This document shows, piece by piece, positions 11,442 to 23,450 of a stretch of DNA of 64,000 nt (position 1 is its first letter; each line of letters begins with the position of its first letter). Both the position numbers and the translations under genes were made by a program. The notes under the pieces were generated by a model. The model did no database searches and was not told where the DNA came from. It was given only the letters and a program-made list of their open reading frames with translations. This stretch comes from Corylus avellana (Eukaryota > Streptophyta > Magnoliopsida > Fagales > Betulaceae), in assembly GCF_901000735.1 (NCBI RefSeq), contig NC_081544.1:28948095-29012094 (forward strand). Reading direction: 5' to 3'.

Positions 11442-12399
11442 AAACATAACAAAACTAGCGGCTTGCGACCCTCCTTAACAACAATTAACAAGCCACCACC
11501 CTATAATAGGAATGTTCTAATAACTTGGTGGCTCGTTTGCTGTTTCTAGTACAAAATATATTTCAAATACTAGATCTTTTACCAAGAAATAAATAAGATG
11601 ATGTAGAACTTATTAATTGTTTTGATAATTTTCAATGAATAAGGTTCACATCATTTTGGTATCCATTTCTTGATAAAAGATTTAGTACTCCTAGCATTTC
11701 TCAAGAAGAAAGCATTCAAAAACTAAAGTTTTGAAGGTAAAACACTAAATACCAATAAACAATTTTTAACAATTTATTTTCCTACCTTTGTCACAAATCC
11801 CACAAACCCCAAATTCCACTTCCACTCCATGCCTGCCACCACCAACCCACCAATCCAAGCTCGTTTTGGGTTCACTCCAAGTAATTACCCATTTCTAGCT
11901 TCCCATTTGGATTTTCTTCAAACTTGATTTGCTTAATATACAAAATAATCATACATCGAAACGTTAGTTCTTCGGTTGAATTAGTTGATGGAATTGTGTT
12001 CATTGCCCACTCTACCACTCCATATAGATTTTTTTCTCTTTTAGGAAAGCCTATATATATAGATCATGGCTGTTAGAGTGAGATCTCAAGTTCTAGAATT
12101 ATTAAGAGTGGGATAGCCTTTTGGATAAAATTTCATACACTCGAGAGGAATGATATTGCATCATACTTTCCGCGAAACAGTACTTAATGACTTCTTTTCC
12201 GAAAAGGGAAATTAAAAGTAATTCTATGGCATGTTATTGGATAGGATAAGAAATTATATAGGAATATTTTGAAATGATATTCTTAATAAAGTTGATTTAA
12301 CCTAATTGTTTACCATTACATAAAAATAATTTGGTTTCTTATTTTTCTTTTCTTGTGCTTATATTCTTCTTTTATTTCTATTTGAACTACAATGATCAG
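10161..12399 (+). other. Non-coding stretch between the HSF fragment and TNL pseudogene A
   Basis: The right part resembles intron 1 of TNL gene B (compare about 12250-12399 with 18960-19109), so it is the leftover intron of gene A. There is no trace of a TIR exon. It contains a TRIM LTR (10765-10841) and a long A-tract at about 11409-11440. Confidence 0.65.
10765..10854 (+). mobile_element. TRIM-type LTR with adjoining primer-binding site
   Basis: A 77-bp LTR-like unit starting TGTTAAAG and ending TTTAACA (10841), followed at once by TGATATCAAAGCC (10842-10854). That is a near match to the initiator-Met tRNA primer-binding sequence TGGTATCAGAGCC. The downstream LTR is not recognisable, so the element is truncated. 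Confidence 0.65.
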
Positions 12400-15300
12400 G
12401 TATGAATCAAGGTTCATCGAGAAGATTATTGAAGAAATTGTGTAAAGTGAGCCAAGCTTGCTTGCTTGCATGTTGCCATACACCCTATAGGAATACATTC
12501 TTGTGTTGAAAAGATGAGGAAAACTTTATTAAATCTTGGAACAAGTGATGTTGGTATTGTGGGCATCCAGTGGATGGGTGGAATAGGCAAAACAACAATA
12601 GCAAAAGCTGTCTATAATGAAATATGCCATGGATTTGAAGGAAGTAGCTTTCTTTTAAATGTTAAAGAAATAGCATAACAATCAAATGGCTTGATTCGTT
12701 TACAAGAACAACTTCTTTCTGATGTCTTGAAAACGAAGAATTGGAAGATTGGCAATGTTGATGGAGGAATAAATTTGATTGAGAAAAGATTTTGTCACAA
12801 AAAAGTTCTTGTTGTTTTGGATGATGTGGATAACTTGAAACAACTTAATTCGTTAGTTGGGAACTTCAAATTGTTTGGCCCACGAAGTAGAGTCATTGCA
12901 ACAACAAGAGATGAACATTTGCAGGCTAAATTAGGAGTAGATAAAAAAATATAAGGTTGAAGAACTGAATTGTGAGGAGTCCCTTCAACTTTTTAGTTGG
13001 CATGCATTCAAGATGACGTATCCAATAGAAGATTACCTAAAGCTTTCTATTAGTGTAGTGGATTCTGTAGGAGGACTTCCATTAGCTATTGAAGTTTTGG
13101 GTTCTTATCTATTAGGAAGAAGTATTATCAAATGGAAAAGTGCATTGGAAAAATTACAAAAAACAATTCCTCACAAAGAGATTAAAAAAATACTCAGAAT
13201 AAGTTTTGATTCACTAGAAGATGATGCACTTAAGGACATATTCCTTGATATAGCATGTTTCTTTATTGGTACTAACAAAGAATATGCCAAAAAAGTTCTT
13301 GATGGTTGTGGTTTCTTTCCAAATGTTGGTATCAACGTTCTCATCCAAAGGTCCCTCTTGATAGTTAAAGAAATAAATTAGTTGAGGATGCATGATTTGA
13401 TTCATGATTTGGGAAGGGAGATTGTTCGCCAAATGGCACCCAAGGATCCAAGAAAACATAGTAGACTGTGGTTTCACGAGGATGTCTTAAATGTACTAAA
13501 CAAACATCTGGTAAGAGGCAGATTATATAAATACATGCACACATACATAAACATGATATACATATGTTATGAAAGTATGCATGAGAGATTTGTCTTTTTG
13601 CCAAACATAGATATAGCTTGAATATTCTGTCAACATAACTCACAACTGTAAATTTATTTATTTATTTAATTATGGAAAAAAATATCTAGGTAACCTACAA
13701 TTTGAAGGTGTTCTAGCTTCACACAGTATGTGAATATGCATTGCTAACTGAGCTATTGTTGCCAGGGATCAAAAGCAATAGAGGGTCTTAGCCTAAATAT
13801 GCCTATACTTGAAGACGTACGATTGAAAACTGAAGCATTTGCAAAGATGAAAAATTTGAGATTGCTTCAAATCGATGGTGCATATCTCACAGGATGCTAT
13901 GAACACCTTTCCAAAGAGTTGAGATGGCTTCACTAGCATAAGTGCCCTCTAAAATTTCTAGCAGCAAATTTTCATCTAGAGAGCCTTGTTATCCTCGACA
14001 TAGAGCATAGCAATGTCAGACAAGTTTGTAAGGAAATCAAAGTATAACAAATCTTACATTTTCTTATTAATGTTGAATGAATAAGTTACAAGAAATTTTC
14101 TTTTCCTTTTTTTTTTTCATTTGATTTTGTTTTGGCAAATACTCAACAAGTTAAAAGTGCTTAATCTTAGAGGTTCTAAATGTCTCACCCAATCACCAAA
14201 CTTCTCACAAGTACCACATTTGGAGATATTGATACTTGAAGGTTGCACGAGCTTGGTTGAGGTACATGAATCCATTGGACATTTGAAAAAATTTGTTTTA
14301 TTGAATTTACAAGGATGCAAGAAGTTGAAGAATTTTCTAGAAAGCATTTCTAACTTAGAATCTTTAGAGACTCTTAACTTGTCTATTGCATAAAAATTGA
14401 CAAGTTACCAAAACAATTGGGAAATATGGTTTCCTTAAAGGAACTGCTTGCAGATGGAAGTGCTATTAAGCAATTACCATACTCCTTTGGTCTCTTGAAA
14501 AACCTCGAAATTGTATCATTATCTGGATATAAAGGGCAATCCTCAAGATCATGGATGTTAGGTTTCTTGTCGTGGATATCACTAAAATGTAGGAAACCTA
14601 TAAATTTGCTACCAACTTTTGTTTCTGGATTATGTTCTTTGACAAAATTGAACCTTAGTGGTTGCAATTTATTTGAAGATAGGATTCATATTGATCTTGG
14701 GAGTTTATCTTCACTCAGAGATTTGAATTTATCAAGAAACAGTTTCCTTAACCTGCCTCATTGCATCGGTCGCCTTCCAAAATTAGATGTACTTCGGTTG
14801 AATGAGTGTACAAGTCTCCAATCAATTTCAGAACTTCCTGCAAGTTTAATCTCTCTCTATCTCTCTCTCTCTCTCTCTCATTTTATGATGTGAACTTTTT
14901 TTCTCTTTCGAAACATTACCTGTCCAAGTTTAGTGGCCGGTGTCATTGCATTGTGCTTCCTGGTGGTGAGGTTCCAAATTGGTTCAGCCATAAGAGAATT
15001 GGATCTTCGATATCCTTTCATGTACCTTCTCTTCCCAAGGGTCAAATCAAGGGGCTGCTTGTTTGTGCTGTTTATGCACCCAAAGAAGAAACACCGCACA
15101 AGTCCGCGGTAGTACTCTCTATTAACATTAACAGCCGCCCTTTCGGGATACTCTCTATTAACAGCATTAACAACCGCCCTTCCTTTTTGGAAATTCGTAA
15201 AGACGATCATTCCTGCATAATCTATATACCCAATTCATATATTAAAGTTGAAATAGCAAGTGGAATGGAAATAAGATGAACTGTCAGGTTTCGGGAAGCT

Positions 15301-15518
15301 TCATTGAAGTGAACAAGTGTGGAGTTCATGTACTAGTTGATGAGCCAAATGCAATGGATGAAGACGTGGATTCTGATACTTGTACAGATTGTACAATGGA
15401 TATGGCATCCACCAACGCCAAGAGAGGTCGTGATGACAATGGCGCCAGACCAAGCAATGATTGGTCTAGTGATGATCAATTAAACTGCCCTAAAAGATCA
15501 AGGATCTTTGACTCTTAA
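12400..15518 (+). pseudogene. TNL pseudogene A (no TIR exon; NB-ARC, LRR, C-JID remains)
   Basis: Collinear with gene B exons 2-5: NB-ARC 12400-13510, LRR exon 13766-14041, LRR exon from 14139, C-JID from about 14917 to a stop at 15518. P-loop MGGIGKTT, kinase-2 VLVVLDDVD, a GLPLAIEVLGSYL motif and an MHD are all still readable. Lesions: frameshift about 12437; stop 12676-12678; +1 A in an A-run about 12946-12953; stop 13379-13381 just before MHD; Trp-to-stop 13934-13936; exon-4 acceptor AG to AA at 14138; 1-bp loss about 14384; about 150 bp of exon 4 with its donor deleted near 14840; exon-5 acceptor AG lost at 14916; frameshift about 15272. The TIR exon is absent; HSF-derived sequence lies upstream instead. 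The gene is clearly dead as a receptor. Confidence 0.92.
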
Positions 15519-15539
15519 GCGCAAGAATAAAAGAGTACT

Positions 15540-17330
15540 ACTTGTTAATATGATTATTCAAAATTGAATTTTGTTCGTATATGTAATTTTTTTTTTTTTT
15601 TTTTTTTTTTTGTATTCTTGTTCCACATACGTGTAATGTGTTTTGTGAATGTTTTAGGAAACTTGAGTTCTTTTGTCAATTTGTGACAAAAAAGGGGGAG
15701 TAGTCAAGAAGAACATAGAACATTTTTTTGATGAGTTAATTGCTATCATGTGTTTTAGTATTTTTTGTTTTAATTGGGTTTTGCCACCGAGTTGGTAAAT
15801 GGAGAGTTTGTTAGTGTTTAAGTTGGCTAATTCGGTGTCCAAAAGTGTATTTTCTTCTCGGCAGAATGTTTAGCTCTTTGGGCATTCGATAGACCGTCTG
15901 AGAGGATGTAGTCCATAGTAAAACCCGAAAGCTTCGTTTGCTGGACGTTTGCAAGGCAGTCCGAACAAGAGTTGCACCTAGTGAATCTAGAGAGCTCCGT
16001 TCGCAAGGGCGTCTTCGCTAAGGGTTCAGATGAGAGGTGTCAGAGAAGAAGTTTAACCTAGCCGCGTTTGAACGGGTATCAAGTACGTTCGAACGAGACC
16101 ATCTGCCATCCAAACGCTACTGCGGATTTTCCATAATAAGGTTTTCTACTTCAGCAATGATACCTAATTCTCAGTTGCCTATATATAGGAGTATAGGACC
16201 CTACAGAGCACGGTTTTTCTAAGCAACTGACAGGCAAAATTCTATATTGTGCTAAGAGCATTTACATCAAACTCAACAAATATTTAGCTAAATTTTAGCT
16301 AAAATACCATCTTTTCTATTTTAGTTACTCCATTTTTTAAAGTACTTACATCCGGCTTAGCATTTTAGCTATTCACTTTCACTATTCCATTTAAATATTC
16401 TTTCTTCAACAATCATATTTTTTAAACTTTGTCATTTCTTATCGGTCTTTTTTTTTTTATATACATATTTGTCTTTTTTAATGATCATATTTTTTAAAAA
16501 AAATTATTTTCCTAATGCTCATGTATTTTTCTAATCTTGTATTTTTTTTTTCTAACTGTCATATTTAAGAAAGAAAAAAAAAATGAAGCATTTAATACCA
16601 AGTTTCTTATTAACCATCATATTGTTCTAAAATAAAGCATTCATTGTTAAGCATTCATTCATTGTTGCGGGAAGAGAAAGAGGGAGAAGAAGGAGGTTGA
16701 TTTTTCATTTTATGGAAAGAGAGATGATAAAATCGTTTTTTATTAGAGGAAAGAGAAAAGAAAGAATTTTTTATTAATATATGATAAACATTGTCGATCT
16801 AGGAAGACAAGCAGGAAGCTTGTTGATCTTACAGAGCCTAGGACTTGTAAAGTGTTGTAAGTGTTCTTGTGTCTGTAATCTGAATTTTCTTTTAGTGATT
16901 TCTTGAGTTTGGCTGCCCCAAATAGGCTTTACTTTTAAAGAGTTTTCGTCACTAAAATATATGTGTCTCTTTAATTTACTGCTTTACATATTTTGGTAAT
17001 TTATTATTGCATGTTTCTAATTTTTAATTCCGCATTAATTTTTGTTAACACCTACTCGTCCCTCTAAGTATATTTTGGAGTCTATTTTATATTTTCACTT
17101 GCCCTCCTTAATAGTGAAAAAGAATTTAGAACTAATATTTCTCTTCACTTTTATCATTTAATTTCTACAAAAACATATTTGAGATTTACCCTCCAAGTGG
17201 CTACGCGAGAGTTGATTGAATATTCCTTAATTTGGCTCTCAAGTCTTCGTCTTCGTCAATGTTAAAATTGTGGTAGTTGTCACTTGTCCAGTCGTTATGA
17301 CCAAGTTGCTCTACAACTATTGAAGGAAAG
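15540..17330 (+). mobile_element. LTR-retrotransposon-derived remnant between genes A and B
   Basis: Contains GACAAAAAAGGGGGAG at about 15685-15700, resembling a polypurine tract. At about 16900-17060 it matches the reverse complement of about 41120-41280, part of the transposon fused to gene D. No intact retroelement protein is seen; the short frames are not convincing. A poly-T run lies at about 15587-15611. The right end supplies the region just upstream of gene B. Confidence 0.5.
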
Positions 17331-17454
17331 TGGATGGTAATTGCAAACAGCTAGACAATATCAGATTGCAGATTGCCGACTCCTTTTTAACTCACAAGAG
17401 CCTCCTTTTTCAATCAACCTCAACTTCAACTTTACAGCAAGTACCTTCGTATCC

Positions 17455-20400
17455 ATGGCTGCTCAAACCTTTTCATCACTTTCCCAACCTTGTTGGAATT
17501 ACGATGTCTTTTTGAGTTTCAGAGGCAAAGATACTCGCAAAACTTTCACTGATCACCTTTATACTGCCTTGGTGCGTGTCGGAATTCACACCTTCCGAGA
17601 TGATGACGAACTTCCTAGAGGAGAGTACATCTCTACCGAACTGATAAAAGCTATTCAAGGATCAAAAGTTTCTATTGTGGTTTTCTCCGAAGGCTATGCT
17701 TCTTCATGTTGGTGTCTTGATGAGCTTGTGGAGATCCTGAACTGTAAGAATTCTATAGGCCAAACTCTTCTTCCAATATTTTATGACGTACACCCTTCAG
17801 ATGTGCGAAAACAAACCGGAACTTTTGCCGAAGCATTTGCTAGGCACGAAACCCAGTTTCAAGCAGAGATGGAGAGAGTACACAAGTGGAGAGCAGCTCT
17901 TACTGAAGTTGCAAACTATTCTGGTTGGGATCTCCAAATCGTTGCAAATGGGTATTATGTTAAGCTCTACTGTGCTTTTTCATTTAGTTTTTGATATGTC
18001 ATTTATGTCTTCTTTTTTTCTTTTCTTTTATGTTAGACCAAAATTCATAAAAATTAAAGTTGAGCATAAATGGATTGACAAATTTAAAAAAAAAAATAAA
18101 AAATAAAAAATCCTTGAAAAATATTTTAAATCCAAATTTAATGTATGTTCTTGTCGATCAAAAGAATTTCAAACTAATTTGGCATGCTTTAGTTGGACAA
18201 ACCTAGTTAATGATCATGAGTAATGAAACTGTGATGATTCCTGAATCATCAATTCTGTTTAAATTTATGAACTACTCATTCACATTTATCATAAATTTTC
18301 ATCAAACCTAATGAAAATGTGAAACGAGTTTTAGATATATAGTAGTGGCCTATTTTTGAAAGGACAGAAATTTTCTGGAGGAATTTTGTGTCCTTTTTGA
18401 AATATCAATGGGATAGTAAAAGATCTCCGGTACTTTTTGTCATTTTAACTGTAAGATTTTTTAGTTTTTAAATTTGATATATCCAAGACTCAAGTTTAAG
18501 TCTATTCTAAATTCAAGACTTTTTGTCAGCTTTCTCCATTAAATAGGCAATAGAAATAACATTGAAAATACAATTATACTCCAATCAAATAACATTTCTA
18601 AAAAAGTAAAATAAAAAAATAAAAAGGAAAAGTTTACATATCGCCCTCAAACTACCACTCAATTGACAATGTCCCTCATAAATTTTTAATTGTGACAATG
18701 TCCCCCCAAACTACCAAAACATTATCAATTCTTTCATATGAGAAAATTACTCCATACCTTTGTTTTTTGATTTTTTTTTTTTTTTTGAAGAAAGTATTAT
18801 AAATCGATCAGAGTGAGATCTCAAATCTATAATTATTAAGTGTTAGGATAGCCTTTTGGATCAAATTTCATACACTCGAGAGGAATGATATTATTAATGA
18901 CTTCTTTTCCGAAAAGGAAAAATAAAAATTGTTCTATGGCATGTTATCGGATAGGATAAGAAATTATATAGGAATATTTTGAAATGATATTCTTAATAGA
19001 GTTGATTTAACATAATTGTTTACCATTACATAAAAATAATTTGGTTTCTTATTTTTCATTTCTTGTGCTTATATTCTTATTGTATTTCTATTTGAACTAT
19101 AATGATCAGGTATGAATCAAGGTTCATCGAGAAGATTGTTGAAGAAATTTTGTGTAAAGTGAACCAAGCTTGCTTGCATGTTGCCATGCACCCTATAGGA
19201 ATGCATTCTCGTGTTGAAAAGATGAAAACTTTATTAAATCTTGGAACAAGTGATGTTGGTATTGTGGGCATCTATGGGATGGGTGGAATAGGCAAAACAA
19301 CAATAGCAAAAGCTGTTTATAACGAAATATGCCATGGATTTGAAGGAAGCAGCTTTCTTTTAAATATTAAAGAAATTTCAGAACAACCAAATGGTTTGAT
19401 TCATTTACAAGAACAACTTCTTTATGATATCTTGAAAACGAAGAATTGGAAGATTGACAATGTTGATGGTGGAATACATTTGATTCAGAAAAGATTTTGT
19501 CGCAAAAAAGTTCTTGTTGTTCTGGATGATGTGGATAACTTGAAACAACTTAATTCGTTAGTTGGAAACTTTGACTTGTTTGGCCCAGGAAGTAGAGTCA
19601 TTGCAACAACAAGAGATGAACATTTGCTGGCTAAATTAGGAGTAGATAAAAAATATAAGGTTGAAGAAATGAATCGTGAGGAGTCTCTTCAATTATTTAG
19701 TTGGCATGCATTCAGGATGACCAATCTAACAGAAGATTACAAAAAGCTTTCACTTGATGTAGTGGATTATGTTGGAGGACTTCCACTAGCTATTGAAGTT
19801 TTGGGTTCTTATCTATCAAGAAGAAGTATTATTGAATGGAAAAGTGCATTGGAAAAATTGCAAAAAATTCCTCACAAAGAGATTCAAAAAGTACTCAAAA
19901 TAAGTTTTGATTCACTAGAAGATGGTGCACTGAAGGACATGTTCCTTGATATAGCATGTTTCTTTATCGGTACAAAAAAAGAATATGCCAGCAAAGTTCT
20001 TGATGGATGTGGTTTCTTTCCGGATATTGGTATCAGCATTCTCATTCAAAGGTCCCTCCTGATAGTTAATGAAAGAAATGAGTTGAGGATGCATGATTTG
20101 ATTCGTGATATGGGAAGAGAGATTGTTCGCGAAATGGCACCCAAAGATCCAGGAAAACGTAGTAGATTATTATTTCACGAGGATGTCTTAAATGTGCTTA
20201 ACAAACATCTGGTAAGAGGCAGATGCATTAATATTATATAAATACATGCACATATACATAAAAATAATATATATATATGTTATGAAAGAATGTACGAGAG
20301 TTTTGTCTTTATGCCAAACATGGATATAGCATGAATATTCTATCAACGTGACTCATAACTTTAAGATCTTAAATCCAACAATTCTCATACCAATCAAACA

Positions 20401-21806
20401 TACGATTCTTTACTATAGTAAAAAAAAAATGCAATCATGTTTAAGAAATTATGATCTTATCTAAATCACATTAGTTTTTTTATTTAATTATGGTGAAAAT
20501 ATAGGTCACCTCTAATTTGAAGTTGTTCTATCTTCACACAAGATGTGAATATGCATTGCTAACCCAGCTATGTTGCCAGGGATCAGAAGCAATAGAGGGT
20601 TTAAAGCTAAACCTACCTGCACTTGAAGATGTACAATTTACAACTGAAGCATTTGCAAATATGAAAAATTTGAGACTGCTCCAAATTGATGGTGTACATC
20701 TCACAGGATGCTATGAACACATTTCTAAAGAGTTAAGATGGCTTCACTGGCATAAGTGTCCTTTGGAATTTTTACCACCAAAATTTCATCTCGAGAACCT
20801 TGTTGTCCTCGACATGCAGCACAGTAATGCCAAACGAGTTTGTATGGAGATCAAAGTATGACAAATCTTACATTACCTTTTATTTCCTTATCAATGTTGA
20901 ATGAATAACTTACATGAATTTCTTTTCTTTTCTTTTTTCATTTGATTGTGTTTCGGCAGATACTCAACAAGTTAAAAGTCCTTAATCTCAAAAGTTCCAA
21001 ATGTCTCACCAAATCACCAAACTTCTTACAACTCCCACATTTGGAGATACTCATACTTGAAGATTGCAAGAGCTTAATTAAGGTACATGAGTCTATTGGA
21101 CATTTGAAAAATCTTGTTTTATTGAATTTACAAGGATGCAAAAACTTGAAGAATCTTCCCGAAAGTATTTCCAACTTAGAATCTTTAGAGACTCTTAACT
21201 TGTCTGACTGCCTAAAAATTGACAAGTTACCCAAACAATTGGGAAATATGGTTACTTTAAATGAGCTGCTTGTAAATGGAACTTCTATTAAGCAATTACC
21301 ATACTCTTTTGGTCTTTTAAAGAACCTCAAAACGGTATCATTATCAGGATGTAAAGTGAAATCCTCAAAATATTGGATGTCACGGTTCTTGTCGTGGATA
21401 TCACCAAAATGCACGAAACCTAGAAGTTTGTTACCAACTTCTGTTTTTGGATTATGTTCTTTGAGAGAACTAGATCTCAGTGGTTGCAATTTGATTGAAG
21501 ATGAGATTCCTAATGATCTTGAGAGTTTATCTTCACTTAAATATTTGAATTTATCAAGAAACAATTTCTGTACACTGCCTCATTGCATCGGTCAACTTCC
21601 TCAATTATATGTACTTTTGTTGAAGGACTGTGTGAGTCTCGAATCAATTTCAAAACTTCCTGCATGTTTAGAAATCTTGTGTGCAAGAGGCTGCTCATCA
21701 TTGCAGAGACTCCCAGACATGCCGAATAAGGGAAGTTTATGGGCACATTTTTACCATAAAAGTTGTGACAGTCTACCATATGATTTGAGGAAGAGTTTTC
21801 TCCAGG

Positions 21807-21851
<45 letters not shown>

Positions 21852-22426
21852 GAACCATATTTTATGATGTGAACTTTTTTTCTCTTTCGAAACAGTACTT
21901 GTCCAATTGTGGTGGCCGGTACTTTCATGTAACTGTGGTCCCCGGTGGTGAGGTTCCAAATTGGTTCAGGCATAAGAGAATTGGATCTTCGATATCCTTT
22001 CATATACCTTCTCTTCTAAATGATCAAATCAAGGGGTTGCTTTTTTGTGCTGTTTTTGCACCCATACAAGAAACAGTACCGCACGAGGGCCAGAACATCT
22101 CTCTCTACATTAACAGTAGCTTTAGGATAATGTCCAATTTCTCGGTTGATCGATTTCATAAAGATTATCCTTCCTGGAGATTCTATATGCCCTATTCATG
22201 GATTGAAGGTAAAATAGCAAGTGGAATGGAAATAGAGATGAAGTGCGAGGGTGGGAAATACTTTGAAGTGAAGGAGTGTGGAATTCATGTAATACTTGAT
22301 GACCCAAATGCAATATTGGATGAATACATGCATTCTGTTACTTTGAAGAGAGGTCGTGATTGGTCTAGTGATGATCAAAACTACCCTAAAAGATCAAGGA
22401 TCTTTGACTTTGAAGCGCAAGAATGA
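17455..22426 (+). CDS. TNL immune receptor, gene B (TIR-NB-ARC-LRR-C-JID, intact)
   Basis: Exons 17455-17951, 19110-20211, 20580-20855, 20960-21805, 21896-22426; all introns GT-AG, phases 2,0,0,0; 1083 residues. TIR about 15-160: YDVFLSFRGKDTR and the WCLDEL motif, whose Glu90 aligns with the NADase glutamate of plant TIRs. NB-ARC about 167-533: P-loop GMGGIGKTT 222-230, VLVVLDDVD, GSRVIATTRDEHL, GGLPLAIEVLGSYL, FLDIACFFIG, MHD at 493-495. LRRs about 534-890. C-JID from about 908 with PGGEVPNWF. Tail KRGRD...PKRSR resembles a bipartite nuclear signal. The start is the ATG of MAAQ, matched in C, D and E; the frame is open 38 codons upstream without family support. Intron 4 opens with a CT microsatellite. 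Expected role: intracellular pathogen sensor, ATP-switched, TIR NADase output. I see no disabling change. Confidence 0.92.
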
Positions 22427-22539
22427 AAGGATTACTTGTTATTATGTTTATTCAAATTTGAATTTTGCTTGTATATATATCCTCATACATCTTATTTATT
22501 CAACTGCCTTTGTTCTAACCCTAGGTGATCAAAAATTTC

Positions 22540-22903
22540 GCTTTTTTTTTTTAAAGGGAATTTTTGAAAGGGAAGCATTTCATTCTCATTCATTGATAAA
22601 AAGTCGCGAGCAAAAAGCTTTTACAAACAAAGCAAAAGCTCTGGAGAAGTGCTAGGGAGCCAAACAAATGAACCTTGAAAAATTTTCAAACTGACCGTGA
22701 GTGGCAGACAAGGGAGAGAGAATTATATTTTAAAAAAAAAAAAAAAAATTTAAAAACCCTTGCCACATCAGTTTGAAAATTTTTTTGGATTCATTTGTTT
22801 GGCTCTCTAGCACTTCTCAAAGCTTTGAAACAAATCATAACTGAAGTTAAAGTTATAGTCGTCAACAAAGTACCAAATCAACCAATACAAAAACATCTGC
22901 TAA
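22540..22903 (-). mobile_element. Retroelement 3'-end fragment, minus orientation, with MITE inside
   Basis: A T-run at about 22542-22553 (the A-tail on the minus strand) is followed by sequence reading, on minus, as a typical LINE 3' end (TATCAATGAATGAGAATG). The palindromic MITE (22644-22818) and about 85 bp shared with 2630-2716 follow, and then the gap. No coding sequence survives. Confidence 0.5.
22644..22818. mobile_element. Palindromic MITE, copy 2 (GAGAAGTGCTAG termini)
   Basis: Inverted termini of about 55 bp: GAGAAGTGCTAGGGAGCC at the left, its inverted copy ending CTAGCACTTCTC at the right. It is related to copy 1 at 2716-2881. The centre is A-rich and non-coding. Confidence 0.8.
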
Positions 22904-23003
22904 NNNNNNNNNNNNNNNNNNNNNNNNNNNNNNNNNNNNNNNNNNNNNNNNNNNNNNNNNNNNNNNNNNNNNNNNNNNNNNNNNNNNNNNNNNNNNNNNN
23001 NNN
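22904..23003. other. Assembly gap (100 N)
   Basis: A run of 100 N. Unlike the gaps at 29609 and 36604, the sequence on its two sides is not duplicated. The right side begins in TNL intron-1-like sequence. Confidence 0.98.
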
Positions 23004-23450
23004 CCCAGTTTATCACAACTACATTAGTTTGGTTCAATAATTCCATCTATCGAATTTATTACATTCTATTTCACATTCATATCAAATCAAATACAACAAC
23101 CAGATTGTCTCCAAGGGGTAGTTCAATCAGCTAGGGACCATGCCTTATGAAGCGGAGGTTACTAGTTCGAATCCCCCATTCCCCCTCTTGTATGGACATG
23201 TCAAAAAAACTAAAAAAATTAAAAAATAAAAAATAAAAATACAACAACCAGATTTCCATAGACCAAAAATAGTAAAGAAGTGTTACATTGGGCAGTTAGA
23301 TGGGACTGTTAAATTACCATTTATCTTAAAAGTTTTATAAAATAAAATATTTAGTTGAAATGATGAGCAAATGATAAAGATAAGATTCGAATTTAGAACA
23401 TTTATTATGATATAATGTTAAATCAACATTTATTCAAAAGTTTAAATATG
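23004..23450 (-). pseudogene. TNL intron-1 relic with a SINE insertion
   Basis: Matches intron 1 of gene C (35683-35980) apart from a SINE. With the orphan TNL promoter block at 24529-25210, it outlines a lost minus-strand TNL whose TIR exon should have lain between them. No TIR sequence survives at 23450-24520. Confidence 0.7.
23107..23238 (+). mobile_element. tRNA-derived SINE, copy 1, with 16-bp target duplication
   Basis: 132 bp with an A-box-like segment (GGGGTAGTTCAATCAGC), a B-box-like segment (AGTTCGAATCC) and an A-rich tail. It is flanked by perfect 16-bp repeats ATACAACAACCAGATT (23091-23106, 23239-23254). Gene C intron 1 has the single empty site at about 35771. Confidence 0.9.

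Noticed and set aside
17341..17454. 38-codon N-terminal extension of gene B
   Set aside because: The paralogs share only the MAAQT start, and upstream similarity is weak; it is more likely 5' UTR, which often carries the same ACTTCAACTT-type text.
21773..22003. Minus-strand frames with long Glu-Arg repeats
   Set aside because: They are the antisense of the CT microsatellite in intron 4 and of exon 5 of gene B.
22904..23003. Third gap with duplicated flanks
   Set aside because: Left and right flanks are unrelated to each other, so there is no sign of an unmerged overlap here.
23107..23238. tRNA gene
   Set aside because: Only A- and B-box-like segments are present, no cloverleaf or anticodon arm can be drawn, and target duplications and an A-tail show a SINE.
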